Below are positions 32,771 through 42,500 of a stretch of DNA of 64,000 nt, one piece after another. The notes under the pieces are model-generated. The model saw only the letters and a program-made list of their open reading frames with translations, made no database searches and was not told where the DNA came from. The stretch's first letter is position 1. Every line of letters begins with the position of its first letter. Both the position numbers and the translations under genes were made by a program. Source of the DNA: Sinomicrobium kalidii (GTDB lineage: Bacteria; Bacteroidota; Bacteroidia; Flavobacteriales; Flavobacteriaceae); the NCBI RefSeq assembly GCF_021183825.1, contig NZ_CP089211.1, positions 2,356,001 to 2,420,000 on the forward strand, given 5' to 3'.

Positions 32771-33304
32771 ATGAAAAAATTACTATTCCCTGTTTCCGTT
32801 TTAGCACTTGTTATCAGTGTATTTTCGTTAGGATGGTCTGTGTTTTCCAAACCGGACCTTGTTTATGTCGATGTAAACAAACTGATGGAAGGCTATAAGC
32901 GTTCCAAGGTGGAGCGCGAAAAATTCAACCGGAAGGCAACAGCCCTGAAAGCCAATGTAGACAGCCTGGCGACCGACTGGCAGAAGGAACTGAAAAAATA
33001 CGAGAAAGAACGGGCTTCCATGAGTAAGAAGGAACTGGAACTACAACAGGAACTCCTGGCCAGCAAACAGCAGCAGGTCAATAATTACCAGCAGGCCATT
33101 CAACGGCAAATCCGGGAAGAAGACCAGAAGATGACACAAACAGTCATTAACGATATCAATGATTACGTGAAGGAATACGGTAAGAAAAAAGGATATCGTA
33201 TTATTTTCGGGGCCAGCGGTGGCGGAAACATCATGTATGCAGCAGATGCGGCAGACCTTACCGAAGAAGTTCTGGACGGACTAAATGCGGAATATGGCAG
33301 GTAG
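32771..33304 (+). CDS. Skp/OmpH-family periplasmic chaperone-like protein
   Basis: The ATG at 32771 (MKKLLFPVSVLALVISVFSL) is preferred to the TTG one codon earlier; the product has 177 residues. After the N-terminal signal or anchor, VYVDVNKLMEGYKRSK begins the OmpH domain. The long charged hairpin of Skp follows (KANVDSLATDWQKELKKYEK, LELQQELLASKQQQVNNYQQ), then the body-closing ITINDINDYV-like helix and YRIIFGASGGGNIMYAADA. Skp proteins hold outer membrane or exported proteins in the periplasm. A copy inside the cassette, between fibres and RHS genes, suggests a dedicated holdase for these large exported products. It overlaps the next gene by 20 bp. Confidence 0.85.
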   Translation: MKKLLFPVSVLALVISVFSLGWSVFSKPDLVYVDVNKLMEGYKRSKVEREKFNRKATALKANVDSLATDWQKELKKYEKERASMSKKELELQQELLASKQQQVNNYQQAIQRQIREEDQKMTQTVINDINDYVKEYGKKKGYRIIFGASGGGNIMYAADAADLTEEVLDGLNAEYGR

Positions 33305-33902
33305 GCTTTGGTTTTGCGGGATACTATGTCTTTTGACGGCCTGTTCCTCCGGGACTTTTGATACGGAAGAAAGTTTGCTGGCCTATATCCGGGAGGAAGA
33401 AAACGGCTATATGCACCACAAAAAGGTGAAGGGCGTGGATTTTTCCTTGTTATACAAGCCCACGGACCTTTTGGTCAATCAGGAATTGTATGACAAGACA
33501 GACAGCAGGACTGTTGACTCCCTCAGGAAAAAGTACGGGAAGTACATGTATTTCATCCTGTCCATGTCTAAAAACGACCAGGAACTCTTAAACAATGTGG
33601 CCGGAGATCGTGGCCGTTTTGGAGGAATGGTCAATGAACTGGCTTTCGGAATGGATCGGAAGGTACACCTGTACACCCCGGAAAAGGACACTTTACCCAT
33701 GGCGGACTTTATTTACCCCCGGATGTACGGGATGAGCCGGAGTACGGATATTATGCTGGTATACCCCAGGAAAGAGAAATACCTGAACGATGACTATATC
33801 AATATAATTGTCGAAGACCTGGGATTTTATACCGGGGAGGTAAAGTTTAAGGTGTTGACAGAAAATATAAATAACGAACCCAGCTTAAAATTTGGATCAT
33901 GA
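33285..33902 (+). CDS. Lipoprotein of unknown function (cassette 2)
   Basis: This 205-residue protein has a lipoprotein signal (LWFCGILCLLTACSSGTF; lipobox TAC, Cys about 20). The second Met (MAGRLWF) may be the actual start. The mature part is mixed alpha/beta: EESLLAYIREEENGYMHHKK, VDFSLLYKPTDLLVNQELYD, FILSMSKNDQELLNNVAGDR, IMLVYPRKEKYLNDDYINII. It begins with an overlap of 20 bp with the Skp-like gene and ends overlapping the next ATG. I do not recognise a family; homologues beside Bacteroidota RHS genes would support a role in the same pathway. Confidence 0.7.
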   Translation: MRNMAGRLWFCGILCLLTACSSGTFDTEESLLAYIREEENGYMHHKKVKGVDFSLLYKPTDLLVNQELYDKTDSRTVDSLRKKYGKYMYFILSMSKNDQELLNNVAGDRGRFGGMVNELAFGMDRKVHLYTPEKDTLPMADFIYPRMYGMSRSTDIMLVYPRKEKYLNDDYINIIVEDLGFYTGEVKFKVLTENINNEPSLKFGS

Positions 33903-34501
33903 AAATCATTTTTTCAGTCGTATTTATTATGGTTTCAGTGTTTTTGGGAAATGCCCAAAAGAAACCCTCTGAAATATTCCTTCATACAGGAGAAAAACTG
34001 GTAGTTAAAGGGAAAATAAAAGGCCAGTATTTCCAATATAAATTATACAACAAGGCTAAAAAAAAAGAAATACATTTCCGGGACATTGACCATGTCAATA
34101 TACGTGTTTCAAAGGACAACATAGAGACTTATAGGTGGATAAAAGTGAAAAATTCTGAAACTCCCGAGGTCCTGAAAGAGGTTCAAACAGGTGAGGTAAG
34201 TTTATATATTGCTACTGCTTACGGTGCTACGCCGATATCTATGGGGGGCGGATTCGGAGGCGGTTTTAATACCACGCATGCATACACCATAAACAATTAT
34301 TATTTGTTAAGGACTGATGAAGAAGAAGCGACACATTTGGGATCTGATGATCTATTTACTAAGAATTTTAAACAAGCTGCATCCCGTTATTTTAAAGATT
34401 GCCCGCTGCTGGTAAAAAAAATAGAGGATAAAGCGTTTAAGAAACGGCATCTCAAAGCGATCGTCTCATTTTACAATACAAAGTGCAACCAAGGAGATTA
34501 G
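33899..34501 (+). CDS. Small exported protein of unknown function
   Basis: This 200-residue protein has a signal peptide ending FLGNAQ (about 19). Its N-terminal domain (KPSEIFLHTGEKLVVKGKIK, KKEIHFRDIDHVNIRVSKDN) looks like a small beta-barrel typical of flavobacterial SH3-like secreted proteins. A glycine-rich turn follows (MGGGFGGGFNTTHAYTINNY), then a helical C-terminus (NFKQAASRYFKDCPLLVKKI) with two cysteines. It overlaps the lipoprotein upstream by 4 bp and ends 5 bp before the giant RHS start, so it belongs to the same operon. Function is unknown. Confidence 0.65.
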   Translation: MKIIFSVVFIMVSVFLGNAQKKPSEIFLHTGEKLVVKGKIKGQYFQYKLYNKAKKKEIHFRDIDHVNIRVSKDNIETYRWIKVKNSETPEVLKEVQTGEVSLYIATAYGATPISMGGGFGGGFNTTHAYTINNYYLLRTDEEEATHLGSDDLFTKNFKQAASRYFKDCPLLVKKIEDKAFKKRHLKAIVSFYNTKCNQGD

Positions 34502-34506
34502 GAATT

Positions 34507-37500
34507 ATGAATAAAAAAGCATCACATAGAATCATAGCCATTTTTTTACTGTTGAGTTTTATGCCCGGGATTTTTCCGGTTCATCGTCTATGGGCTTCTA
34601 ATAATGGACCTACGGCCCCGGAGGCCACAGGTTTTGAACCGGTAGACGCTACCGATATGGTCAACCTGGTTACGGGAGATTTTTCGTATGTACTGCCCCT
34701 GTTAAATGTACCTTCTCCGGAAGGGGGATATCCTGTAGCACTTTCATATCACGGAGGGATCGCTTTGGATCAGGAGGCTTCCTGGGTTGGGCTCGGATGG
34801 AATGTTAACCCGGGAGCTATTAACCGTGGGGTCAACGGATATCCGGATGACTGGGGAAAAACCGAGGTAAGCGAATTTTTCTATGATCACGGATGGACAG
34901 AAGATTATTATAGTTTTAGTGCAGGAGTAACTTTGAACGGCTCTGTCTCGGTAGGATTGGGGGTATCCTGGGGGAGCGGGCGTTCCATGGGAGGATATGT
35001 TTCGGCAAGTGTAGGTTTGGGAGATGGAGAAGGGGGAGCAAGTATAGGAGGAAGAATAGGAACAAACGGGGCGGCACTTACCGGAGGGATTGGGACTTTT
35101 TATACCAGTGTGGGGACTAACGGCATTGGAATTGGATATGGTATTGATGCTGGAAATGATACGAGTGTTGGGGTTAATTTAAATTACAATTATAACGAAG
35201 GCTTGTCCGTTGGCACTTCTGTTACTCAAAAGGGATCGGAACGCGGAAAATCAACAGGCCTGGGAATAAGTTTTAGTTCCAGGGGATATTCCGCTTATGG
35301 TATGGTCAATGGTTACGGAGCCGGGATTTCCAATGCCAGTAATGGGGTTTCTGCCTCGGATTATGACGTTTCTACCCGTTCTTCAAGTTTTTTCCTCCCT
35401 CTGTATATTTTCTATATCGGTTACAGCAAAACAAATGTCAGGTATTCCTTATACAAATACAATCATCTCTACACATCAGGAATGTTATACCCGGTACTGG
35501 CAAATACGTTGAAACCGTATGAGAATTCCGGTAATCTTTCCAGGTTATTGTACGAAGATCATTTTATGGATGTCAATATAATACCTAAATACAATAGTTC
35601 CATGAATACGGATGACCTGCTGGACCAAACCGCCCTGACAGGCAAAAATAACCTGGTTTTACCCAGTTATGATAACTATTCGGTCACAGCTCAGGGCCTG
35701 TTTGGCTCTCTTAAACCCTATATCCATTCGGAATTAAATTTATCCGGGAGAGGACGGGGCGAGCAAAATGAAGACCATATTTATGCTGCTTATTTAAATC
35801 ATGATATAAGTGAATATATGTCCGCTCCCTCAAGTGGCATCGATGTAAACAGGGATGCCGTTAAAAAGGTCCATTTTACTTTTGAGAATGCCTATAATTC
35901 CTTTTTAAGGATGGAGACATCCAATATTATAAATCCAAACTTGCCTAATGGGAGTATCGGGGATAATACGGTTTTAGATCATTTCAAAACTCAGGAAACC
36001 AGCAATTATAACAATAATAATAGTTTAACGGGAGGTTATGAGAGTAGGAAAAGAGAAGGAAATTACATTGTAACCTACACGAACAAACAAATAAGGGAAG
36101 GAGGATTAACCGGATATATCGAGGCAGCAGAGGTTGAGAGGGAGAACAAGGAAATATTTTTAGATGAGGGTATTGGAGCCTATCAGATAACTACTCCGGA
36201 TGGCAGAACATATCACTATTCATTACCGGTATATAATTTTGAATCGTTTTATAAGAATTTTAAAAATGAACAAAATGAAGATGAAAATTTCTTCGAGATT
36301 CAAAAAACAACCCCTTATGCAACGCATTGGCTACTCACAGCTGTTACCGGGCCTGATTATATAGATGTGAATACTAATGGGAAAGTTGACGCACTCGATT
36401 ATGGTTATTGGGTGGAATTTGAATATGGAAAGTGGAGTGATGGCTATGGGTGGGTTACACCAAATGGTAAATATTTTGAGGACGAGAACAAAAACGGGGA
36501 TAAAACATATTCATACAGTTGGGGGCGTAAGCAGGTTTATTATTTGGATGCAATAAAAACCCGTACCCATACAGCACTTTTTGTAAAAGATCTAAGGGCA
36601 GATAATCATTCTTCAACCAGTATGAATTTATATAAACAAAAATGGGTGTCCGGAAGTTTTGATTTAGAGACACATAGCTATAAAATTAGATCGGGAAGAG
36701 ATTATTGGTGTGGACTTCCTTTCCTCTATCGAACTTCTGAATCAAAGAAACATACCTTTTATGATCATCAAAACAATCCGGTAACAATAAATTCCAACTC
36801 TATTCCATCCCTGTATTTGGGCTATGACAAAAAAAATACTTTTAAATATATAGACCTGCCCGTCAATAAAACCCTAAAACTTAGCAAAATTATTCTTGTA
36901 AAAAATGATGTATTGGGGAATCTGTCCAAAAATCGAGGGAATTTGGAAAGTGAACTCACAGGTACAGTTAGTTTTGCTAATGGAGTGGAGACAATTAGTT
37001 GGATCGACTATTCTGAAAGAATCTGTAAATCAGCTGGTTATCCGGATTTATTATATAATAAAAATATATTGCGCTCTTTTAAAGCGCATCTGGATGATAA
37101 AGTTTTGGATGTTAAAGATATAGATGGATTAGGACTGGAAGAAAAGGCCCAACAGGTCATTTCTTTCAGCCATAGCTATGACCTGGCAAAAGGTTCTGTC
37201 AATTCGGAGGCATTTACCAAAGGACGTTTGACATTAAAAGGGGTTGCCTTTAAAGGAAAAGGAGGAGCGCAATTAATCCCTCCATACAAATTTTCGTACG
37301 GAAGGGCTTCAAGGGAGTATGATGCAGATAATTTAGATGACTGGGGGTATGATAAGGTGTATCCCGATACCTGGAGCTTAAATGAAATACAAACGCCTAC
37401 AGGGGGGAAGATAAAGATTAATTATGAAGCTGATTCTTACTATGCCGAAGCGGCGTATCATGATCCTGATATTGGTTCCGAGGGGCCTAACGGGAGATCC

Positions 37501-39549
37501 GGAGGAGGGTTAAGGGTAAAGTCATTACAGGTTATCGGAGATAACAATACCATTACCACGGAATACCAATATACCGATCCGGCTACAGGCAAAATATCGG
37601 GGATCACTTCTTTTGCCCCTTCAAAGGCGTCAAAAGGGGTTCCCTATGCCTCCGAACTCCCTGCGCCAATGGTGATGTACGGTCATGTTAAGCTCATTAA
37701 TAAAGATGCCTCCGGTAAAATTCTGGGCAGTACGGCCTATGAATTCGAGACCCTTAAACCTTTTACGCAGGAGACCGGCTATCTTTTCAGTATAGGAGAC
37801 GCATTTAAAGTAAAGCAACAGCAAAACCAGTCTTTTAACGGAGGGAAAGTTATTGCCAATAAATATACATTGTATAGTAGTTTGGGGAACATAGGCAGGT
37901 TATTATCGGTGGCCAGCTATAATAATAAAGGCCAGAAACTCGCTGTAAAAAAGAACCATTATAAAACCGGGTTGGATCCGGATGGTGAAATAGGAGTGTT
38001 CCAGGAATCCCACAAAAGCCTGAAAAGGGTCCTGAAAACGGAAAATCTCGATGAGTATTTTTACATAAGTTCTACCAGCAAAGTAACCTATCCGAGTGTG
38101 CTGAAAAGCACTTCCATAACACAGGGTAATTTTAAAATGACCACATATTTTGACCGGCATGATTTTCTGACAGGCCAGCCTTTGGAGACCCGTAATACAG
38201 GAAGTGACGGGACTGTTTATAAGACTGAAAAAGTACCTGCATACACCCATTATCCCGCTATGGGAAGCAAAACAGATGATCCGGGAAATAAAAACATGCT
38301 CACTCAACAGGCAGCCAATTATATGTATAAGCAGGAAAATCAGGCATGGAAACCATTGGGCGTAGGAATTACAACCTGGAAACCCTGGAACAATGATGTA
38401 TGGCGAAAACACAGGGTTTATACCTGGAAAGGAGAGCTCAACACAGACGGTACTTTTAAAAACTTTGCGGATAATTTTGACTGGTCTTCCACCACGGATT
38501 CCCAACCGGCAGAATGGCAGATGATCTCGGAGGTTACCAAATATGATGTATATTCCTCTCCCCTGGAAACTAAAGATGTCAATGGTCATTATACGTCTTC
38601 CAAAACGGGATATAATAATACCAAGGTAATAGCTACCTCCAATACTGCTTATAATACGATGTTTTATTCCGGTGCGGAAGATGCTAAGGGTAATACATTT
38701 AGTGGAGGTGTTGCCAAAGATGCTTCGGCGGTTGTAGCTACATCCAGGGTTCATACCGGGGAAAAATCGGTACAGGTAGCAGCTAATGTGAAGGCGTTTA
38801 AGGTTACACCGGGAACTACGGATACCTACCGCCTCTCGGTCTGGGCGCATAAATCCAATTATGTGAATACCCGTGTTACTTCTAACGGACAAAGTTTTAG
38901 CTATAACCGGGGAGAAATTGTTATAGCAGGAGATTGGGTACAGCTCAACTTTACTGTTAGTGCGGCTTCCGGGAAAGAAGTAGCGTTAACAACAACTTCG
39001 GGAACGGCATATTATGACGATTTCCGTTTACACCCTGTATCTTCATCCATGACTTCTTATGTGTATAATAATTTTGATGAGCTGACTTATATTTTAGGGG
39101 CTAATAATATGGGCACAAGATATGAATATGATGCAGCAGGAAGATTAACAAAAGCATATTCCGAAGTTATGGATTATGGAGAGAATACAGGTGGTTTTAA
39201 GATGGTAAAAGAAATAAAAATGAAATATCAGGAAAGTATATCGGATAACCTGCATCGTGTATTGACCTTATACCCTAAAGTGGAGGATCCTCATAATGGC
39301 ACACCTGTTTATTCCGCAGATGTATCGGGAGGAAGCGGTTACTTTGAATTCCGCTGGTCTTTTGGCAAAGGGCAATATTCAGACCTCTACGACTCATGGA
39401 CTATACATAGTAAACGGACAGGATCAGGCCTGGTCTTAAGATGCCCTGAAGATAATGGTACTACAATATACTATCGCTGCCAGGTTAGAGATAAGACCAC
39501 TAAAGAAGTCAAAACCGTTTCAGGGACATATATATGGGAGTGTATGTAA
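34507..39549 (+). CDS. Giant RHS-related exported protein without core (TcB-like)
   Basis: The start is the ATG at 34507 (MNKKASHRIIAIFLLLSFMP), giving 1680 residues. After the signal, FEPVDATDMVNLVTGDFSYV and YHGGIALDQEASWVGLGWNV mark the SpvB-like N-terminus of large Bacteroidota RHS proteins. A glycine-rich stretch (about 140-275, VSVGLGVSWGSGRSMGGYVS) is unusual. The middle shows YD-type strands such as TPTGGKIKINYEADSYYAEA, and near 1500 a carbohydrate-binding-like segment (VQVAANVKAFKVTPGTTDTY). YVYNNFDELTYILGANNMGT gives a late YD unit, and the C-terminus (1620-1680) is an Ig-like domain. No core or toxin tip. It pairs with the core-bearing RHS gene 41 bp downstream. Confidence 0.75.
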   Translation: MNKKASHRIIAIFLLLSFMPGIFPVHRLWASNNGPTAPEATGFEPVDATDMVNLVTGDFSYVLPLLNVPSPEGGYPVALSYHGGIALDQEASWVGLGWNVNPGAINRGVNGYPDDWGKTEVSEFFYDHGWTEDYYSFSAGVTLNGSVSVGLGVSWGSGRSMGGYVSASVGLGDGEGGASIGGRIGTNGAALTGGIGTFYTSVGTNGIGIGYGIDAGNDTSVGVNLNYNYNEGLSVGTSVTQKGSERGKSTGLGISFSSRGYSAYGMVNGYGAGISNASNGVSASDYDVSTRSSSFFLPLYIFYIGYSKTNVRYSLYKYNHLYTSGMLYPVLANTLKPYENSGNLSRLLYEDHFMDVNIIPKYNSSMNTDDLLDQTALTGKNNLVLPSYDNYSVTAQGLFGSLKPYIHSELNLSGRGRGEQNEDHIYAAYLNHDISEYMSAPSSGIDVNRDAVKKVHFTFENAYNSFLRMETSNIINPNLPNGSIGDNTVLDHFKTQETSNYNNNNSLTGGYESRKREGNYIVTYTNKQIREGGLTGYIEAAEVERENKEIFLDEGIGAYQITTPDGRTYHYSLPVYNFESFYKNFKNEQNEDENFFEIQKTTPYATHWLLTAVTGPDYIDVNTNGKVDALDYGYWVEFEYGKWSDGYGWVTPNGKYFEDENKNGDKTYSYSWGRKQVYYLDAIKTRTHTALFVKDLRADNHSSTSMNLYKQKWVSGSFDLETHSYKIRSGRDYWCGLPFLYRTSESKKHTFYDHQNNPVTINSNSIPSLYLGYDKKNTFKYIDLPVNKTLKLSKIILVKNDVLGNLSKNRGNLESELTGTVSFANGVETISWIDYSERICKSAGYPDLLYNKNILRSFKAHLDDKVLDVKDIDGLGLEEKAQQVISFSHSYDLAKGSVNSEAFTKGRLTLKGVAFKGKGGAQLIPPYKFSYGRASREYDADNLDDWGYDKVYPDTWSLNEIQTPTGGKIKINYEADSYYAEAAYHDPDIGSEGPNGRSGGGLRVKSLQVIGDNNTITTEYQYTDPATGKISGITSFAPSKASKGVPYASELPAPMVMYGHVKLINKDASGKILGSTAYEFETLKPFTQETGYLFSIGDAFKVKQQQNQSFNGGKVIANKYTLYSSLGNIGRLLSVASYNNKGQKLAVKKNHYKTGLDPDGEIGVFQESHKSLKRVLKTENLDEYFYISSTSKVTYPSVLKSTSITQGNFKMTTYFDRHDFLTGQPLETRNTGSDGTVYKTEKVPAYTHYPAMGSKTDDPGNKNMLTQQAANYMYKQENQAWKPLGVGITTWKPWNNDVWRKHRVYTWKGELNTDGTFKNFADNFDWSSTTDSQPAEWQMISEVTKYDVYSSPLETKDVNGHYTSSKTGYNNTKVIATSNTAYNTMFYSGAEDAKGNTFSGGVAKDASAVVATSRVHTGEKSVQVAANVKAFKVTPGTTDTYRLSVWAHKSNYVNTRVTSNGQSFSYNRGEIVIAGDWVQLNFTVSAASGKEVALTTTSGTAYYDDFRLHPVSSSMTSYVYNNFDELTYILGANNMGTRYEYDAAGRLTKAYSEVMDYGENTGGFKMVKEIKMKYQESISDNLHRVLTLYPKVEDPHNGTPVYSADVSGGSGYFEFRWSFGKGQYSDLYDSWTIHSKRTGSGLVLRCPEDNGTTIYYRCQVRDKTTKEVKTVSGTYIWECM

Positions 39550-39593
39550 CTATTAAATAATAGGTAAAATAGAATCATATTAAACAAAGGGTG

Positions 39594-42500
39594 ATGAAAA
39601 ATATAATCCTCATACTTTTCTTGTTGGTTGTAAGTATATCTGTATATTCTCAGGATGGACCGACAATAGTGATAGAAGATGTTGTTATAAACGAAACAGA
39701 TTTTCAGGAAACCGGAATTGTTCCGATCAGAAGTGTTTTCAATCAGGAAATAAGTTTAAGTGTTGAATATCGTTATTTTAATCCGGAAACAGGAAATTTT
39801 GAAGAACCGGCTCTTCCTCCATCAAACTTTCATAAAATAGAATTTGAGTTTTGGGATAAAACCAATAATAGAACACTAACAGGAAGGAAAAGGCTTAAAT
39901 ACTGGGACAGTACCCCGAGCTCTTATAGTGATAAAATACAGATAAGTGCTAATACAGATTATGAGTTTCGTTACTATATATATGAAATAGGTTCTGCAAT
40001 TTCGTACAGAATAACCTATGTCAAAGACAGATATCCCGTTCCGTCCGAACCTAATGATCCGGTAATAAGTGATCAAAAGTGTGGAGAAGTAACCTTAAGA
40101 AGGTCGGGGTCTCCTCCGGAAGGGACTACCTGGTACTGGCAGGGGAAAAATGCAAACGGGACCAGCACTACTAAAGGTGCATGGACTACGTTTAAAGCTA
40201 ATGAAGGCAGTGGCACCTATTACATACGTGCGCATAACAGCAGTGGATGGAGTACAGGTTCGGGGTCTGTTTATGTAGATATTCCCTCCCCTCCCGACAA
40301 GCCGGATGCGCCCTCCGTCAGCAATAACAATGGAAGCACGGTTTTAACCCGTGGAACCCCTCCGGATGGAGTAACCTGGTACTGGCAGGAAACGGAAACA
40401 GGGGAGAGCACGTCCAACAGCGATTCAAGTATCGAATTGACCAGTGGGACGGTATATTATCTTAAGGCCCGGCTGAATGATGTAGATTGCTGGGGTCCGG
40501 CAAGGGTTATAAATTATACCATAGACGAGCCCAATCTGCCACCTTTTACAGTTGCCGATGAAGACAGGAACTGGGTTTCTACGGTGGCGTATGACATTGA
40601 TGGAAATATGAAGGCAAACAGCGTATCTTATGCTAATGCTTTGGGGAAACCCGACCAGGTACAAAGCGTAGATGTAAAAACAGGTAAGATCTGGGCGGCA
40701 CAAACCCTGTACGATCAACAGGGCAGACCGGCTTTTCAAACACTGGGGTCTGCGGTGGATGCTGTAACACCGAACACATTTAAATACAGAAGCGGTTTTA
40801 TAAAGAAAAGTAACGGTAGCAGTTACACCACAACAGACTTTGATACCAACCCCGATAACCCTGCTACGGTAGGAGCCCAGGCCGGTACCCTGGGATGGTA
40901 TTACAGCAACAACAATACGGCCGAACCTTACCAGGATATTACTTCATACCCTTTTATAAGACAGGTATACAGTGACCTTAATCCCGGAAGTGTATTAAAA
41001 ACTATCGGAGGCAACAAGGTTAACGGCGCCTGGCCGCAAAGCTATACCTTTACCATGCCGGCTTCCGGGGAACTATCGCAAACCGTGGCTTTTGGAGAAA
41101 GCAAATACAATACCGTAAAAACAGTAAAAACTGTTAGCCGTGATGTCCATGGGGTCGAAAATGTGGTATTTACCGATACGGATGGCAAAACCCTGGCTGT
41201 AGCCCGAAGTGGCGGAGGCAGTGCTCGTAGTATGACCGCAGCCATAGGAGAACAGGGCTTTATAGATATCCATGTTCCTTCCGGGACTACGGGCTTTTCT
41301 ATTGCTAAGCCTTCCGGAGTACAGACAGTGATTTATAACCTGATCACAGAAGCCAAAACTACAACAGCTACTACTTCTCTACCTCATGGTTTTTACCGGG
41401 TAGCCGTGACCAATCCTGATGGTTATAATCCCTCCAACCCTGTAAAAGTAACCTATAAGGAAAATTATTACGACTATGCCCTGTACGAATATGACAAGGC
41501 GGGGAACCTGGTTGCTTCTTACCAGCCTTATGGCAATACCAAATCAGCTAAACCCAAGACTACGTATCGATACAATGCCCTCGGGCAACTGGTCTATACC
41601 AACAGCCCGGACGAAGGCGAAGCCTGGTTTAGATATCGTAAGGACGGGCAGATCCGCTTTTCGCAAAACAGTGTGCAAAAAGCAACCGGGGAGTTTTCCT
41701 ATACCAATTACGATAAGCAGGCCAGACCGGTAGAAAGCGGTGTAGTGGTAAGCACGGCCTTTAATACGGCCGATCCGGATACGAACACTTTGCCTTCCGG
41801 AACCAGAAAGGAACGGCAGTTCACAGTTTATGATACGGGTGAGGACATAGCTGCAGGAGGAAATACCCGGGCACAGAGCTTTGTGGTCGGCAATGTAGCC
41901 AAAACCCGTAATGCTTATACGACTACCTGGTATAGTTATGATGTTTACGGCAGGGTGACCTGGATGGTTCAGGATATTGCCGGGGTGGGCAAAAAGACCA
42001 TAGACTATGAGTACCACCCGGTAAGCGGGCTGGTAAGCCGGGTCGTTTATCAGAAAGATGCAGCTTCGGAGCGCTTTATCCACAAATACACTTATAACGA
42101 AGCAGACCAGCTTGTTAAGGTGGAAACGTCCACCGATGGAAACAGCTATGCCACGAGGGCAACTTATACTTATTATGAAAACGGCAACCTGAAACGAACC
42201 GAATTGGGCAATAACCTGCAGGGTATAGACTATGTATATAACCTCGCCGGGCAGTTAAAGAGTATCAATCATCCTGCCCTCAGTGCTGCCAAAGATCCGG
42301 GGAATGATGGCAATGACATTTTCGGGATGGCGGTGGATTATCATCAAAACGATTATATGCGTAATAGTAGTGCCCTGGCTCCCACCACCTATGGTACGGA
42401 TCGGCTGGACGGTAATATTAAAGGGATTCGCTGGAACAACAAACACCGGCCCCTCACAGGTGCCGAGAATGCCTACAGCTATACGTATAACCGTAGTAAC

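Noticed and set aside
37903..38892. 329-residue antisense ORF
   Set aside because: It is opposite to a convincing RHS gene, lacks domains and has the composition expected from reading YD repeats backwards.
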